Positions 11,060-22,660 of a stretch of 64,000 nt of DNA are shown here, one piece after another; positions within the stretch are counted from its first letter, which is position 1, and each line of letters begins with the position of its first letter. The position numbers and the translations under genes are program-made. The DNA is from Isoetes taiwanensis (lineage: Eukaryota; Streptophyta; Lycopodiopsida; Isoetales; Isoetaceae), in NCBI GenBank assembly GCA_021234155.1, contig JAJEKV010000019.1, positions 6,218,284 through 6,282,283 on the forward strand, read 5' to 3'. The notes beneath the pieces were generated by a model. It was not told the DNA's origin. It saw only the letters and a list, made by a program, of their open reading frames with translations, and made no database searches.

Positions 11060-13380
11060 ATATATTATTATACTATTATTATTTATGTAAAATGCAAGAA
11101 CTAAATCATAACATATAAAATAATTAGTTATGAAATGTACGCTGTCGCTGCGAATACAATTTTATTATAGAATTGGTGTATGAATAAGGTATAGGAGTTA
11201 GAAACATATGTAGGGTTGTCAATCATGTTTGCCTAAATTGCTGTCTCAAGTAGTTGTTTTTAATACCAAAATTGATCTAGAAAATTTGCATTTGAAGATT
11301 GTAAAGCCAATGTAGCACAAAATTTGTATTCCTCGCCAAATGTATTTTATATATAAAACTATGGACATTTTCATTAAAGCTTCCAATGTACTTCAGACAA
11401 ACATGCCAACCGGGCTTGAAGGATCCAATGTACTCGCTTTTCTTCTTTTCACCTTTGATAATATGATCCTCCGCTGTCCTCTTCCCATGCAAAAAGAGAA
11501 ATGTAATGTTATGGTTTACTCCATTGCATTTGAACAGAGAAAAGAATGTGGACAACTCTACAATCAAGTGATCCTCTCAGACTACAAGCATGTATGTGTT
11601 TATAGTAGCAACAAAAATATATATTCAAATGCACTATATTGTACATTGGAGGAGAGTAAGAAATTCTCCTACTTTCCATTCATATTTTAAATGGAGTTTA
11701 GCAATTCTTGCCTGAAATAACCAAACCTCTTGTAGTTTGGAAAATAAAAAGTTACATGGGTTCAAAAGCTTATAAATATGACTGAAAAGACATCATGCAA
11801 GCGGAGAAATGGAATTGTAGTGTTTGTATATTCATAAATTTGAAGAAGATGAATAATATAAATGCAGTGGAATTTCTAGATTTGTTATACCGATTTTATA
11901 AGAGCATTTGAATGAAGGAATTTTAGACATTGACAATTTGGGGCACCAAGACCTCAATCTTGCATGTACTCGTAGAGGAGTATAATGTTAAAAATATAAA
12001 AGATCATGAATCTCGTGTCCACGCATTTCCACCTACTAAAACTCATAAACACGACTCAACCCTATGCCAGCTAGCTTGTGCCAATGAATTCCAAATTTTG
12101 CAATACTTTTTATCTAAAACTCATTTGAGAATTTGTCAAAAACATAATCTTTTTTGAAAAACTGCATGAATTGTGCAGTTTGGGGCGGGACCCAATTGTA
12201 TGGCTTTTCATCGAGTAATTTAGGTAGACACCTGTTAGGCAGAAATAAACCAATGAGGCATAAATAGAATGATAGAGACGTGGATTTGTTGTAGTTAAAG
12301 TAGAGTTGCAACACAACCGAAAGTACCTCGGAACCTTACGCATATTATTTCCACAATGATACTTCAAGATTCTTCAAGACACTGTTTGCTTTGCATATCA
12401 TCTCTAGTGTTGATTTCAAGTTAAATTGTTAATTAATACATCAAATGTAAGCCTTTAAGAATCACACCATCATAAAAATAGAGGCTATGTATATGACTGC
12501 CTAATAACACAACTATTATAAGGACCATAGCACAAATGATGCACAAATAGCTTAAGCATGGGTAGCGTATCCAAAATGCAGCAGAAAGAGAGAGAGAGAA
12601 TGTAGTGAAATAATAAGAAAAACAAATGATCCCTTAATGCAATGTCAAGATAATTTAAGGATAAATTGAACAGATCTAAAAGTGGTTTCTTTATCCATAT
12701 GCTACTTTGAACTATATAGAGCCATGTTAATACATTCAACATAGACCTTAGGCTGTATAACAATATTATCATTATTAAGTGGGCAACACAACGGCCCATA
12801 CTTGCAGAAAAACAAGATCGATGAGAAAGGAGTTGTGTCGAATACTTTTACAAAGTTCTAACCGAAACATAAGGCTCAACCCCTTTAAAAGCAAATGTTG
12901 CTAATTGACAAAGTCGCATGCCCATGCTCCATGGCATAACTTGGTAATGAATCAAATAGAAATTGAAATACATAGTTGATTCGCACAGTGGCATAGCTGC
13001 CACAACGTCTTGTATACCAAACTCCCAGCATCAAAGAGCTTACATGCAATTGGAGAAAGAATGTCCTTGACAAATAACGGAGTAGCAAAATGGATCTGTC
13101 TTCGAGGAGATACAAAAATGGAATAGCAAAAGATTAGCAGTGTCTGAGGAGATGTGAGACTCATGACTAAAAGCTTTTGCCTTTACTGTCACAGATTGGA
13201 ATGCAAAATGAAAATTATGCATATTACTACCATTTTACTGCGGAAAGTACATGCATCAACAGATAATAGCCTTGATCTTGAGCTGTGGTTTAGAAAATGG
13301 GTTCGCCTCAAACTATACCTGCTGGAAATGCAAACTCGTCTCAGCTCTTTCCTTGCATTTTCTATAATACACAACGAAAT
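11060..13380. other. No gene recognised
   Basis: AT-rich sequence with several medium open frames on both strands, for example 11340-11690 plus and 12485-12799 minus. None contains a domain I recognise and opposing frames overlap. A short AG microsatellite occurs near 12580. The 3' part of the minus-strand gene proposed at 13500-14932 may continue here, but I could not trace further exons with confidence. Confidence 0.35.
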
Positions 13381-13499
13381 TGGATAAATCGAAATACCTC
13401 TGATTTGGTTGCCTCTTGATGCCCTTGAGTGAAAGCTCCATCTCAACCTGCAGGTGAAAGCTCCAGCAAACGATTTTGCCCTTTTATAAACCTAAAACC

Positions 13500-14932
13500 C
13501 TGAGAGGTATTGTGCAAGGCGGCAATCCATGCTGCCATGACCAGTGCGGCATCCACCGCCTGTTGCTCTACCTAAAACAGAAAGGAGCAAATCGATGCCC
13601 TGAAGATTAGAAAGGGCAGATGAAATCATGCCAAAAAAAAATTCCAAAATTCCCGATTTTTGGACTAACGATTTTTCTTTTCAGGTAACCTTTAGGAAAT
13701 CAGGCAGGAAAAAATCCAAAAATATTTTTCTCCACATCGGAAATTTTCAAATTAACTGCAAGCCAGCAAGCCATGACAAACATATAGATTGCAAATACTG
13801 CAATAAATCTTACCTCCTTAAAGAGAGCCATGAGATCGTTGCACCGGTGATGTTCCCTTATCACATATCCAAGTAGCAATCTATGAGTCTAATAGGATCT
13901 AGAGATGCCAAATCCTCTCTCTCGAAGATATTATATCAAAGAAAAGTTCCTGAATAATTGAAGGAGCTTTGTAAACGTTTTGTTTGTGTGTGGTCCTGTA
14001 GCTGCCATAACACATAATTTGGACACTTGTGTGCCAAAGATTTTCCTGGGCTTCTTAATAATGTAAACTTCATGAGTGATCCTTTTGCTCCTCTTCAAAG
14101 CATTGCTAAAGCTTGGAATATATTACCAATCTCCATAATACCCACTCTAAATCAAAATTTCATGCACTAAGTTTATGCAATCGCTAGCATTAGCGGAGCC
14201 ATGCTTGTACAAGCAAGGCATTTGTTGAAAATTGGAAATATGCACACTCAATCTTAGTTAAGTTCAAGTATTGAAGCAAAAGAGAGAGTTCTTCCAATCG
14301 AGTAGTGACTGAAAGGCTATAAATATGGCCGATCCTGACTTAATTCCTACACAGCCGGATACTAAAAAGAGAATGGATCAAAGTTAAGGAAGCTAGAGAA
14401 ATCAGTTTGGTTGCTTTACATGGATAGACAGTGGTAAGGCAGTAGTAACTAGTAAGAGGAGAACATAGGGACACAGATCTGAGTATGTCATGGTTGGAAT
14501 GCACATGGTGTAAAACCAAGCCAAAATGGATGCAACATATGAGATCTCGAGAGAGATGGATATTATCCTTCTTAACTCCAAAACATGGGAACATCAAAGC
14601 ATAGATGCCTTCCAACCTAAAAACGATTCTCACAACTAGTGTGGGAAACGCTTTTGAAATGAAAAAAAAAGGAAAATCAGTCAAGGGTTATGACTCAGAG
14701 TAGCAAAGATACACCTGTAGTTAATATTCAGTGCATCTTCATTCTCGGTTTCACAAAGGGAAGCAATACGTTGATTAGAATAGAGCCAAACAAATGCACA
14801 GTAATTCATAGCAATCATATTATACCACTGGCTGCATGAAGATATATCAAAATGAAGGTTACTTACAAGACTAATCCATTCCATGACTGGCAAAGGAAGT
14901 ATCCGCTCAAGTAGAACTTCTGGTGAAGCCAT
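13500..14932 (-). CDS. Unidentified minus-strand gene, four phase-compatible exons (partial)
   Basis: Proposed exons, in order of translation, are 14932-14867, 14743-14715, 13880-13814 and 13571-about 13500. Donors GTAAGT, GTGTAT and GTAAGA and four AG acceptors join in a single open frame. It begins MASPEVLLERILPLPVMEW, continues through LLLGYVIREHHRCNDLMALF and then VEQQAVDAALVMAAWIAAL. The protein is helix-rich and hydrophobic/charged in the manner of a soluble alpha-helical protein, with no catalytic motif that I can name. The second exon is only 29 bp. The 3' continuation is ambiguous: downstream segments near 13390-13450 (for example RYFDLSNFVVYYRK in one frame) look coding but do not join in one obvious phase. 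I do not recognise the family. It could be a decayed gene. Confidence 0.4.
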
Positions 14933-14949
14933 AGTAGTTGGAGATTTCA

Positions 14950-17900
14950 ACGCCGTGGATCGAAACTTGCGATCAGAACATATGAAAGGCCACATGATAT
15001 TCAAATTAGGAGGCAAATCCATACCTCATTCTTAAGAGAATCCGGCAGCATCGAGATAAATCATACAAGCAATTTTGTTTCTTGACGGCACAACATGCAA
15101 TATGAAGTTTTAATGGCACACCAAGATACCCGTTTCTTACTGGGTTTTACCCTATACGCGATACCGGACTGTAAGGTAGACAAGTAGCTTACAAGGCCCT
15201 ATTTGATCCAGCTAACTGGCATAAAGCCCAGACCGATCATTCTGGCCACTTTTCCTTGAGGTTGCAAAAAGTAATTGTGAAAGTGACATGAAACATATCA
15301 TGTCCCTCGCTGAAGCTAAAACCACGACATGCATGTTGAGTATGTAGAAACACGTGAGGAGGCATCTCTACAAGGACTGAGGACAGGAAATCTCAAAGAC
15401 GATGTTACTTTTGCTTTACGCATCAATTTTAGGGCAAGAACTAATATTTTTGGTTTCCGACAAGAGGTGGCAAAACGTACCTTAAGACAACATAAGAGTT
15501 TGCCTCTATGGCACTGCACAAATATGGAATATGATCCCTAAAGGGATGCTATTAAAGCCTAATGGTACAATGCTTTGCTTAAACGGAAAAAGTGTATGTT
15601 TACGCGCCAAAAGGCGTGCATTTCCTCTGTATAAGAAGTTACAGAACAATCTCTAAACTTTTCTCGAACATTATTCAAAAAAACAAGCTCTCATTATTCC
15701 CAAGTAGATCCAATAAATAATTGTTTGAATATGTCAAACTATTTATGATGTGCCTTCAACTCGATGGCCAGCTTGCTTTCCGGCTGAGATCTCTTCTCAA
15801 AGGAGTGATGTGAAGCATGTAATCGCGAGAACACAAACGTGCAACCGCTGCGGATCCTAGTGGTATAAGTGGAGCTATTCAAATGGGTGCGATCACCATA
15901 GCAAAAATTTACCAGCCCTCATTAACAAGGCAAATAGAGAAGGCTTCCCCAATGCATTGGAAGGAGAATAGAGTTCATCCATCCACAAAAAGCTTTTACT
16001 GCTATAGTTGGTTAGCAACTACGTAACAATACCGTTGCAATACAAAAATTGTGGCCGTTTTGAGCATAAGTCGGTCAGCGTAAGAGCATGGGAACGCTTC
16101 CCACCCAAAGCTGGCTTCGTGAAGGACCATTGCACGCCAGGATCACGCTTTAAGCGCGGCTTTATTTGAGAATGCTAAAGACCAAGGCGCCTTCTACTTT
16201 TGGCTTTATAGATTTAAAGTTTTTGATACGCCTGCCAGAACTTGCATATGTGAATGCAGAGCAAATTAGGTGTGCCTCGGCGGAGGATTGTGAGCAGCAG
16301 CCGTCAACCCCTGCTCTCAAGTCATTGTAAAACTGTCCAACCAACTGATGCAGCGTCCTTAGCACAGCGGAGATGTATCGCCCTTATCACTGGGGCCATT
16401 GTCGAATCTTTATAGATGAATTGGATGAATGGCTGGTTGAAAGGTGTTTGGCTGGAGCACGCCCGCTGGCTTTCATACAAATGCCAAGTGGCGGCGCGAC
16501 GATGCTTGCCTTGGCGCTGAAAACAAGGAAGGTTTGGTAATCGCCCTAAATAATTTGGAACTCTTGTGGGGAGTGCCACGCGTAAACCCGCAAACCAAAG
16601 TTATGATAGTAGGGACCATGACACCCTCCTTCGTGTATATATGGGTAATGATCCGGAGATAGTCAATACTTATAAATATCTTGATTGGCTTGCAGCAAAG
16701 TACTCTGAAGGAATGTATTCAAAACGGATTTCAGCGTAAAATGCTACTTATATGCTATGCTTTACCGTGATACCGGAAAGCCAACTTAGATGAAGTTGGT
16801 GTTTGGAAGAAGAAGCTCGCTTAAGACTTGTGCGCATCAAGTTGGTCCCACATGGCTCTCCCCATTGGGGGCCTAGCCTATCATCCGTGCAATGGAAACA
16901 AAGGCTGGAGGTGGTCCCAAGATATTTCGAGAGAAGAATTGGGAGTGAAAATCAAAACACCTGCCATCATGTTGGCTGAGTATGTATAAGCTTCCGGGCT
17001 GGAGGTAGAAGCACTCTATCAAACAATAAATTTTGTTAATAGAGTGTGCTGTAACCCGACACCACCGCCTCTAAACGGCCTTTCTCGGTGACACGCAAAA
17101 CATTATATCGGCACCATGATCTTATGGAGTGGGCAAAATGCTGGGTGTTACAAAGAGAGAATTGCCGCATATCGAGCTTACGCCAGAGATTCATCAAGTA
17201 CCTTGGCGGTAGCACGCTCCGGGTCGTAAGAAAAGGTAGCGTGATGACAAAGTATATTGAGGACGCTAACCATGATGGTTTATGCGGATCAAGACTATTT
17301 GAAAGCCAATATGTCAAGGAATGCAAACGCATTGCTAGGTACGTGACCACCAAGATCATCTTGGTGTAGAGACGTAGATGGGCGTGGATTCCTGGCTATG
17401 AGAGCTCCGTATGTGTTTTCTCGTGATCAACAAGCACTAGAGGATGAGACGCGACAAAAAGCCACGCAGCAGTTCTCGCATACCGACATTCGCATGTGTT
17501 TGGAATTGATGAGATATGCCTCGATACTATCCTCACATGAGGCCACATGATCTTGGTTTGTATATCAAGGCAAGGACTCTCATCATAATTTGCTTATGAA
17601 AATTAATCAAATGTAAATATTTGCTCCATGACCTTCAAGGTCCAATGTGGGCATGGATCAATATATTATTATTATTATGTTTATGGAGAAGGCCCTTTTA
17701 GTCCTCTGTTTCACATACATTAAAACATGAGTTAAAATTCTCGAGAGAAGAGGCCTAGATCAGCCACCGCTCTCTTTCCCATAAGGATCTAGTAGTAGGT
17801 GCATCCTCAAAGATGGGCTTTTAATACACATGAGCTAAAGCACCGAGCACATCGAAAGACCGATGCAGCACATGCTAACAAAACCATAAAGCACAACAAA

Positions 17901-19060
17901 TACCAATTATATGAGTATTTATGACATTGAATAAACTCTAACTTAGTGAAAAAATGTAATTATCTCTCTGGGTTTCACTTTCAGAAATTGGCCTTTGAGC
18001 GCAGGAAGATATATTTAAAATGATCTCGCAGACAATGGAACTTAAATCTTGGCCTGCAAGTGAACGCCATAATTATATGCTGATAAAGCAAAGATGGAAG
18101 GACCACCGCGGTATCATATGAAATAAAAGCTTTGCATTTGATTTCCTGTAAGCAAAGAAAATATCACATCTTATGAAAAAGGACCTATGGTGTGCCCGAA
18201 ATGCATGATGTGCCCGAATATAGACAAACTGTGACTTTTAAAAAAAGCTCCGTACATTCAATGCTTTATGAGTTCTACTTAGAGAAGTAGGTATAGAAAA
18301 GTTTCAATGGCATTTTCAAATACTGTAAGAACCTCTTTTTGCATCGCCATTCCTAAGTAAAAAGAACGTTCTAATTGCCGCATTGATGTTCACGTTTCAT
18401 TTAAGAGCAAACAATCGACATTCAAAGATATTCTATCATCCAGAGCTCCATATCTCAATTCAAATAGCATTCCGTAAATACCGAGATTTTGTAATGGCAA
18501 AAAGACCAAGTATTTTAAGCCGCTTTGATCAAGTGCCCTTAGCTTGATCACGCCTCTTGCATCAAGCCTCGATCCCCTGGCAATCGGCCCAATTAGTCCC
18601 ATTAATACCGTCACGATTTAGGGCTGGATGGAAAATGACAGAGAGCAAAGTACCGCTTTTACACGCTAGGCCGAAGTCATCACGCCGCACATGCTTCGCT
18701 ACCGGTGGCTATGGCACCAAAGTCGCTCGCAAAACACGCCGATAGAAGGAGCCAAACTTTACCAGCTTTTATAACATATTTTGATTTCTTTTCTTATCTT
18801 GGAAGTAATTCTGGCTACAACCACATAATCCACACAGTACCGCCACCATTCATATCTTCTCCAAGCAATTACAAACTTGTGATGATGGCCTGAGTACGAG
18901 GCAAACGACGATGTATAGCTTTATTTTTCTATTTTTCTCAAGACCTAAAAAATCCGGAAAACACGCTGCTAACGCATAATGCCGCCACGCAAGGCAATCG
19001 GACATAATAGATTATATATGTGTAGATAATGATATCGCAGGAGAAACTCAAAAGACTATA
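14950..19060. other. No gene recognised
   Basis: Open frames such as 16444-16662 and 17088-17369 (plus) and 16322-16579 (minus) have no domain I can identify. They lack upstream or downstream exons with good splice signals. Composition changes gradually and no tandem repeats stand out. Confidence 0.35.
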
Positions 19061-19129
19061 TTTCCTACATGATTTGGAGCTACATGATCTGGCGACTACC
19101 GCATTCCCCCGCTAAAGAGGTATTATGTG

Positions 19130-19318
19130 CCAGAGCAGGGCGCCGCTACCGCGGGCGGCGTCGACGCAGCGGGCGGAGCCGCCGAAGTCGCCCCTGCGCA
19201 ATGGGCAAGGCCGCCGGTAGCCCTACCGCAGCGCATCGGGTTACTTCCCGTGGAATTTACGTGACGCACTCCACACCGCCCCCGACACGCACATCAGGTT
19301 TTTCTTTCAATCCAAGGT
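19130..19318 (+). other. GC-rich, CpG-dense island with an open frame and donor-like end
   Basis: About 160 bp rich in GCCGCC/GCGGGCGG stands out sharply from the AT-rich surroundings. It holds an Arg/Ser-rich open frame running through ATGGGCAAGGCC (near 19201) up to a donor-like CCAAG|GTAAGG at about 19315. It could be the first exon or promoter-proximal island of a gene whose other exons I could not find. It could equally be a stray GC-rich fragment. Confidence 0.25.
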
Positions 19319-19775
19319 AAGGTATGAAGAAGGTTTTTGCTGCATTTTTCATGTAAATCATTGAATACTGAAGGAAGGAAAATCACAAAGCAAAATCGGG
19401 CAGTAGGGATGGCTGATTTCAGAAAGTGGGATTTCACTGCATTAGAAGTAAGATATTGCCTTGAGCAAGATTTTTTGGCCAGAATAGAAGCAAGATTTTT
19501 GTTCTTGAGGCGATCGCCCATTTGCAAATAAACAGTCCTTGAAGTACCATTTGGCGAAGTTTTAAAAGAATGAAAGCTTAGAAGCTAAAAGAAACAAAGT
19601 AAGGAAATAATGAAGCCATGTAAGGATTGCTCGCTATAATTTTAGAGTAAAATAATGAAGGTGTATTACGCTTAGGCGTATAAATATTTTTCCCCAAGTA
19701 GAAATTTCGATTTTAATGTGTCACACGGTATATATGGCTCGCTTTTGCAAAAGGAATATAAAATGCTCTTTGTGC

Positions 19776-19850
19776 CTGGGCCTTTGATCTAATGGTAACA
19801 CATTAGTCCTAAACATGTATGTTTGGAATTCGAGATCAAGACAAAATCGG
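19776..19850 (+). repeat. tRNA-like sequence with A- and B-box resemblance (possible SINE head)
   Basis: GGGCCTTTGATCTAATGGTA (A-box-like TGATCTAATGG at 19785) and GGAATTCGAGATC (B-box-like, from 19825) are spaced about as in a tRNA gene. The stems and the B box deviate too much for a functional tRNA. A tRNA-derived SINE or a decayed tRNA pseudogene is plausible. No second copy was found in the window. Confidence 0.3.
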
Positions 19851-20364
19851 TATTCATAAACTCGCCAAGAATTTGTTTCATATCATGGAGGTATTCTCTA
19901 AAGAATGGTTGAACTAAGATTTGTTTCAAAATCATATATTTGAAACAGTTTGAGCAGCTTGTTTGTTTTAGAGTCTTCTTTCTATTTTTGAGTACTTTTG
20001 ATGGCTTATTCCAATGGTACAAAAAAAGAAGCAGATTTGGTACATTTTAGAAACTTAAGGAACCCTAGCCACGAATATGCCAACCTTTCTTGCTTGCATT
20101 AGGTGCAACCGCGGCTCAGAGCAATACCTCAGGCAACTTAGGGGGTTTTACAAAATCTGGCCCTTCTATGGGTTGGGACAGGCTTTCCCGATTTTGTGCT
20201 GGTGTAGGTTTCCTTTTTGTACAAAGCTACTTCCTCGCTACATGTGTTACTTGTGAAGCTTCTCAAGCCATTTCGGTGGCCGAGGATGACAGAGCTTTCA
20301 TCTTTCCATGCTTCCATTCCATTCGACTCACACGTCTCCGCTTCTAATTTTTTTCCATTTTATA

Positions 20365-20560
20365 AAAGAATAGAATAGAATGGAATGGAATGGAATGGAA
20401 TAGAATAGATTTTTTAATGTCCACGGAGACCAATAGGTCATGTGACCCATACAATGGGCTAGTACAATCATTACTACTAGGATTAAAAAGGGAAGCCTCT
20501 AATATAGAATAGAATAAAATGGAATAGAATATAATCGAATATAAATAATAGAACAAAACA
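20365..20560 (-). repeat. Pentanucleotide-tailed dispersed element, copy A
   Basis: Runs of GAATA/GAATG (20365-20412 and about 20505-20560) flank a unique part that includes AATGTCCACGGAGACCAA. Read on the minus strand, the element ends TTGGTCTCCGTGGAC, ATTAAAAAATC and then (TATTC/CATTC)n. This is the layout of a non-LTR element with a simple-repeat tail. A related but shorter junction (GAATGCTTTTTTACGTCCATC) begins near 20574. Homologous copies lie at 10955-11015 and 22590-22660. Confidence 0.55.
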
Positions 20561-21109
20561 GAAGAACATAAAAGAATGCTTTTTTACGTCCATCTCACTT
20601 AGTAGAGATTTAATCTGTTGTTTTTGGGGTTCTTTGAGGCTCCTTTCATGGTTTACCATCAAATTGTGATTGTTTAAGTGCAATGTGGACACTCATTAAA
20701 GCCTTTATTGCCTTGATCGTAATACCAAGACTGTCGTCTTTGTTCATGATGACTTTTGATGAATCTCCATTCAATTTATTTATATCTTACCCTTATGTCT
20801 ATGTATGCTTGGCAATCTTATCAATATCAGTAATTTGCTACTATCGCACCGCGCGATACCCTTTAGCTTCCCATCAATTTTTCTCCCCGGCGTCATGGCT
20901 TCCCATCCCAAGTCTTGTTAGTGTACGTTTCTAGTTTTATCTAGCACCTAAACGAGGTGCACCTGACTACCATAGTCATTTAATCCACTCAAATCGTATG
21001 TTAAAATTTGGCGCACTCGCTTCGCTTATAGTCATTTATGATTAGAGGCTTCTATGATTTTGAAATATGAAATATAAGGATTAGAGGCTTGCGATTTGAA
21101 ATATGAAAT

Positions 21110-21690
21110 ACGCCAAGGTTTTGAGGGAATATCAACCTCTATACCATTTCTGCCTAAGATTTGAATATGAAATACGGGGCTCAACCTCTACCAAAATAAC
21201 CCCAATGTCCCAAAGAAACTACTTCACCATACCCGGAACTGGCTAATGTGATTATTTTTTATCTTGAATCTATGTTTTTTTATAACAACTCATTAAATTG
21301 TTTTAGATATATAGTCTGGTGGTTTCGTGAATTGTTATTTTTTACATCCGTACAAACTCTCAGAACCCCTCGCTATTTTGCTACATATAATACTTAAGGT
21401 TTTGAGGAATACTTCCAACCCTCGACACGGTTTTGCTTAAGATTTTAGAATATAAACACGGAGGCTCCTAATCTCTACCAAAATAACTCTTCCAATGTCC
21501 TAATAAAACCACTTTTAACCAATATACCCAAGTGAGCTAATGTGATTATTTTTATTTTGAATCTATGTTTTTTATAACAAACTCCATTAAATTGTTTTAG
21601 GATATATAGTCTGCTCTGTGAATTGTTATTTTTTACATCCATGTCAAATCCCTTTTGGAACCTCCCTCAAGTATTTTGCTGCTATACATG
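21110..21690. repeat. Tandem duplication, period about 294 bp, two units
   Basis: Two units share a long series of blocks in the same order. These are AAGGTTTTGAGG, CTCTACCAAAATAAC, CCAATGTCC, GCTAATGTGATTATTTTT (21242 and 21536), TCTATGTTTTTTATAACAA, GATATATAGTCTG and TGAATTGTTATTTTTTACATCC. Indels separate them, so the duplication is not recent. No coding content is seen. Confidence 0.8.
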
Positions 21691-22589
21691 CTCATAAATG
21701 CGTATCCTATCTTCGCCCCATTGGCCCATCAGCTTGCTCTGGCTCTTGGCTTTGAATCGTTTCCTCCGTACCATAACAACAAGGTTGTAGTATATGAAAC
21801 GTGAGCAAAGGAATATTCCCTAATTCCACTTTTCCCCCAAAAAAAGGGCTAAAATGAAGTTAAAATAAAAAGGGCATAAATTGTATTTTGACTCTTCCCC
21901 TGAAAAGTTTCTTTTGTATGTAAGAGAGAATTGGTTGTGTCAAAGTGACACTTTTCAACCAATTAGAATTTTTTTCAAGTATGTTTTTTGAGATAACTCC
22001 TGTTTTAAGGGAACGTAACTTTTAACTGAAAATAGAAGTGTAGTAACTGGCATTGTCATATATTAAAGAATTGAAGATAAAATCTTGATATTCACATGCA
22101 AAATTTACAGTATTTTTAAAATACGCAGTTATATGCAAAAGTGTGACGAGTGATGAGAGAAGGATCCAGTACAAAAAACAACGATTAGAGTTCTTTGATT
22201 TAAAAGGGCCAACAAATATCCAGTTTTCCATGTGTCTTAGAAATTAGCAAATTTCTCTTGTTTAAATAGCAGAGATAGTAGCGAAAAAGGTACCCTGTGT
22301 TAAAACACAAGAAACCTTTTTGTATTCTGGAATACACTTGCTATTCCGAAATAGCAGAACGAAAAAAAATATCAAATCCTTTTTGTATTTTGGAATACAC
22401 ATTCTATCTGAATAACGAAAGGGAAAACACAATGCAACATCAACTAGGTTTTTGGCATTTTCTATTTATTTCAATGACCTTGCAATTTTGTTTGTTTGTT
22501 TCGTAGGGCTACAGGATCATGGTTCTAGATAATAAAAGGGATTTTTTTGTTTATTTTGTAAGGATCAGGAATATTGGAATGTGATGCAA

Positions 22590-22660
22590 AATAATAGAAT
22601 AGAATAGAATATATTTTATCGTCCACGGAGACTAACCGGCCTATGAGACCCAAACAAAGA
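22590..22660 (-). repeat. Pentanucleotide-tailed dispersed element, copy B
   Basis: AATAGAATAGAATAGAATAT is followed by TTTTATCGTCCACGGAGACT and GAGACCCAAACAA. In reverse this is GGGTCTCAT, TTAGTCTCCGTGGACGATAAAA and then (TATTC)n, matching copies at 20365 and 10955 at the same relative positions. The minus-strand frame 22616-22906 ends inside this repeat and is not taken as a gene. Confidence 0.55.

Larger units (their letters stand above)
9264..11060. other. Probable retrotransposon internal debris; no gene
   Basis: The primer-site-like TGGTATCAGC at 9267 is followed by AT-rich sequence without a recognisable gag or pol domain. The reading frame near 9493 (MTGVNAASLFP) could be the start of a copia-type gag, but it closes quickly. 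Nothing else is supported apart from the tandem repeat at 9714 and one copy of the pentanucleotide-tailed repeat near 10960. Confidence 0.3.

Noticed and set aside
11340-11690. 116-codon plus-strand frame and the opposite 96-codon frame
   Set aside because: Overlapping frames on opposite strands without domains, in AT-rich sequence where such frames occur by chance.
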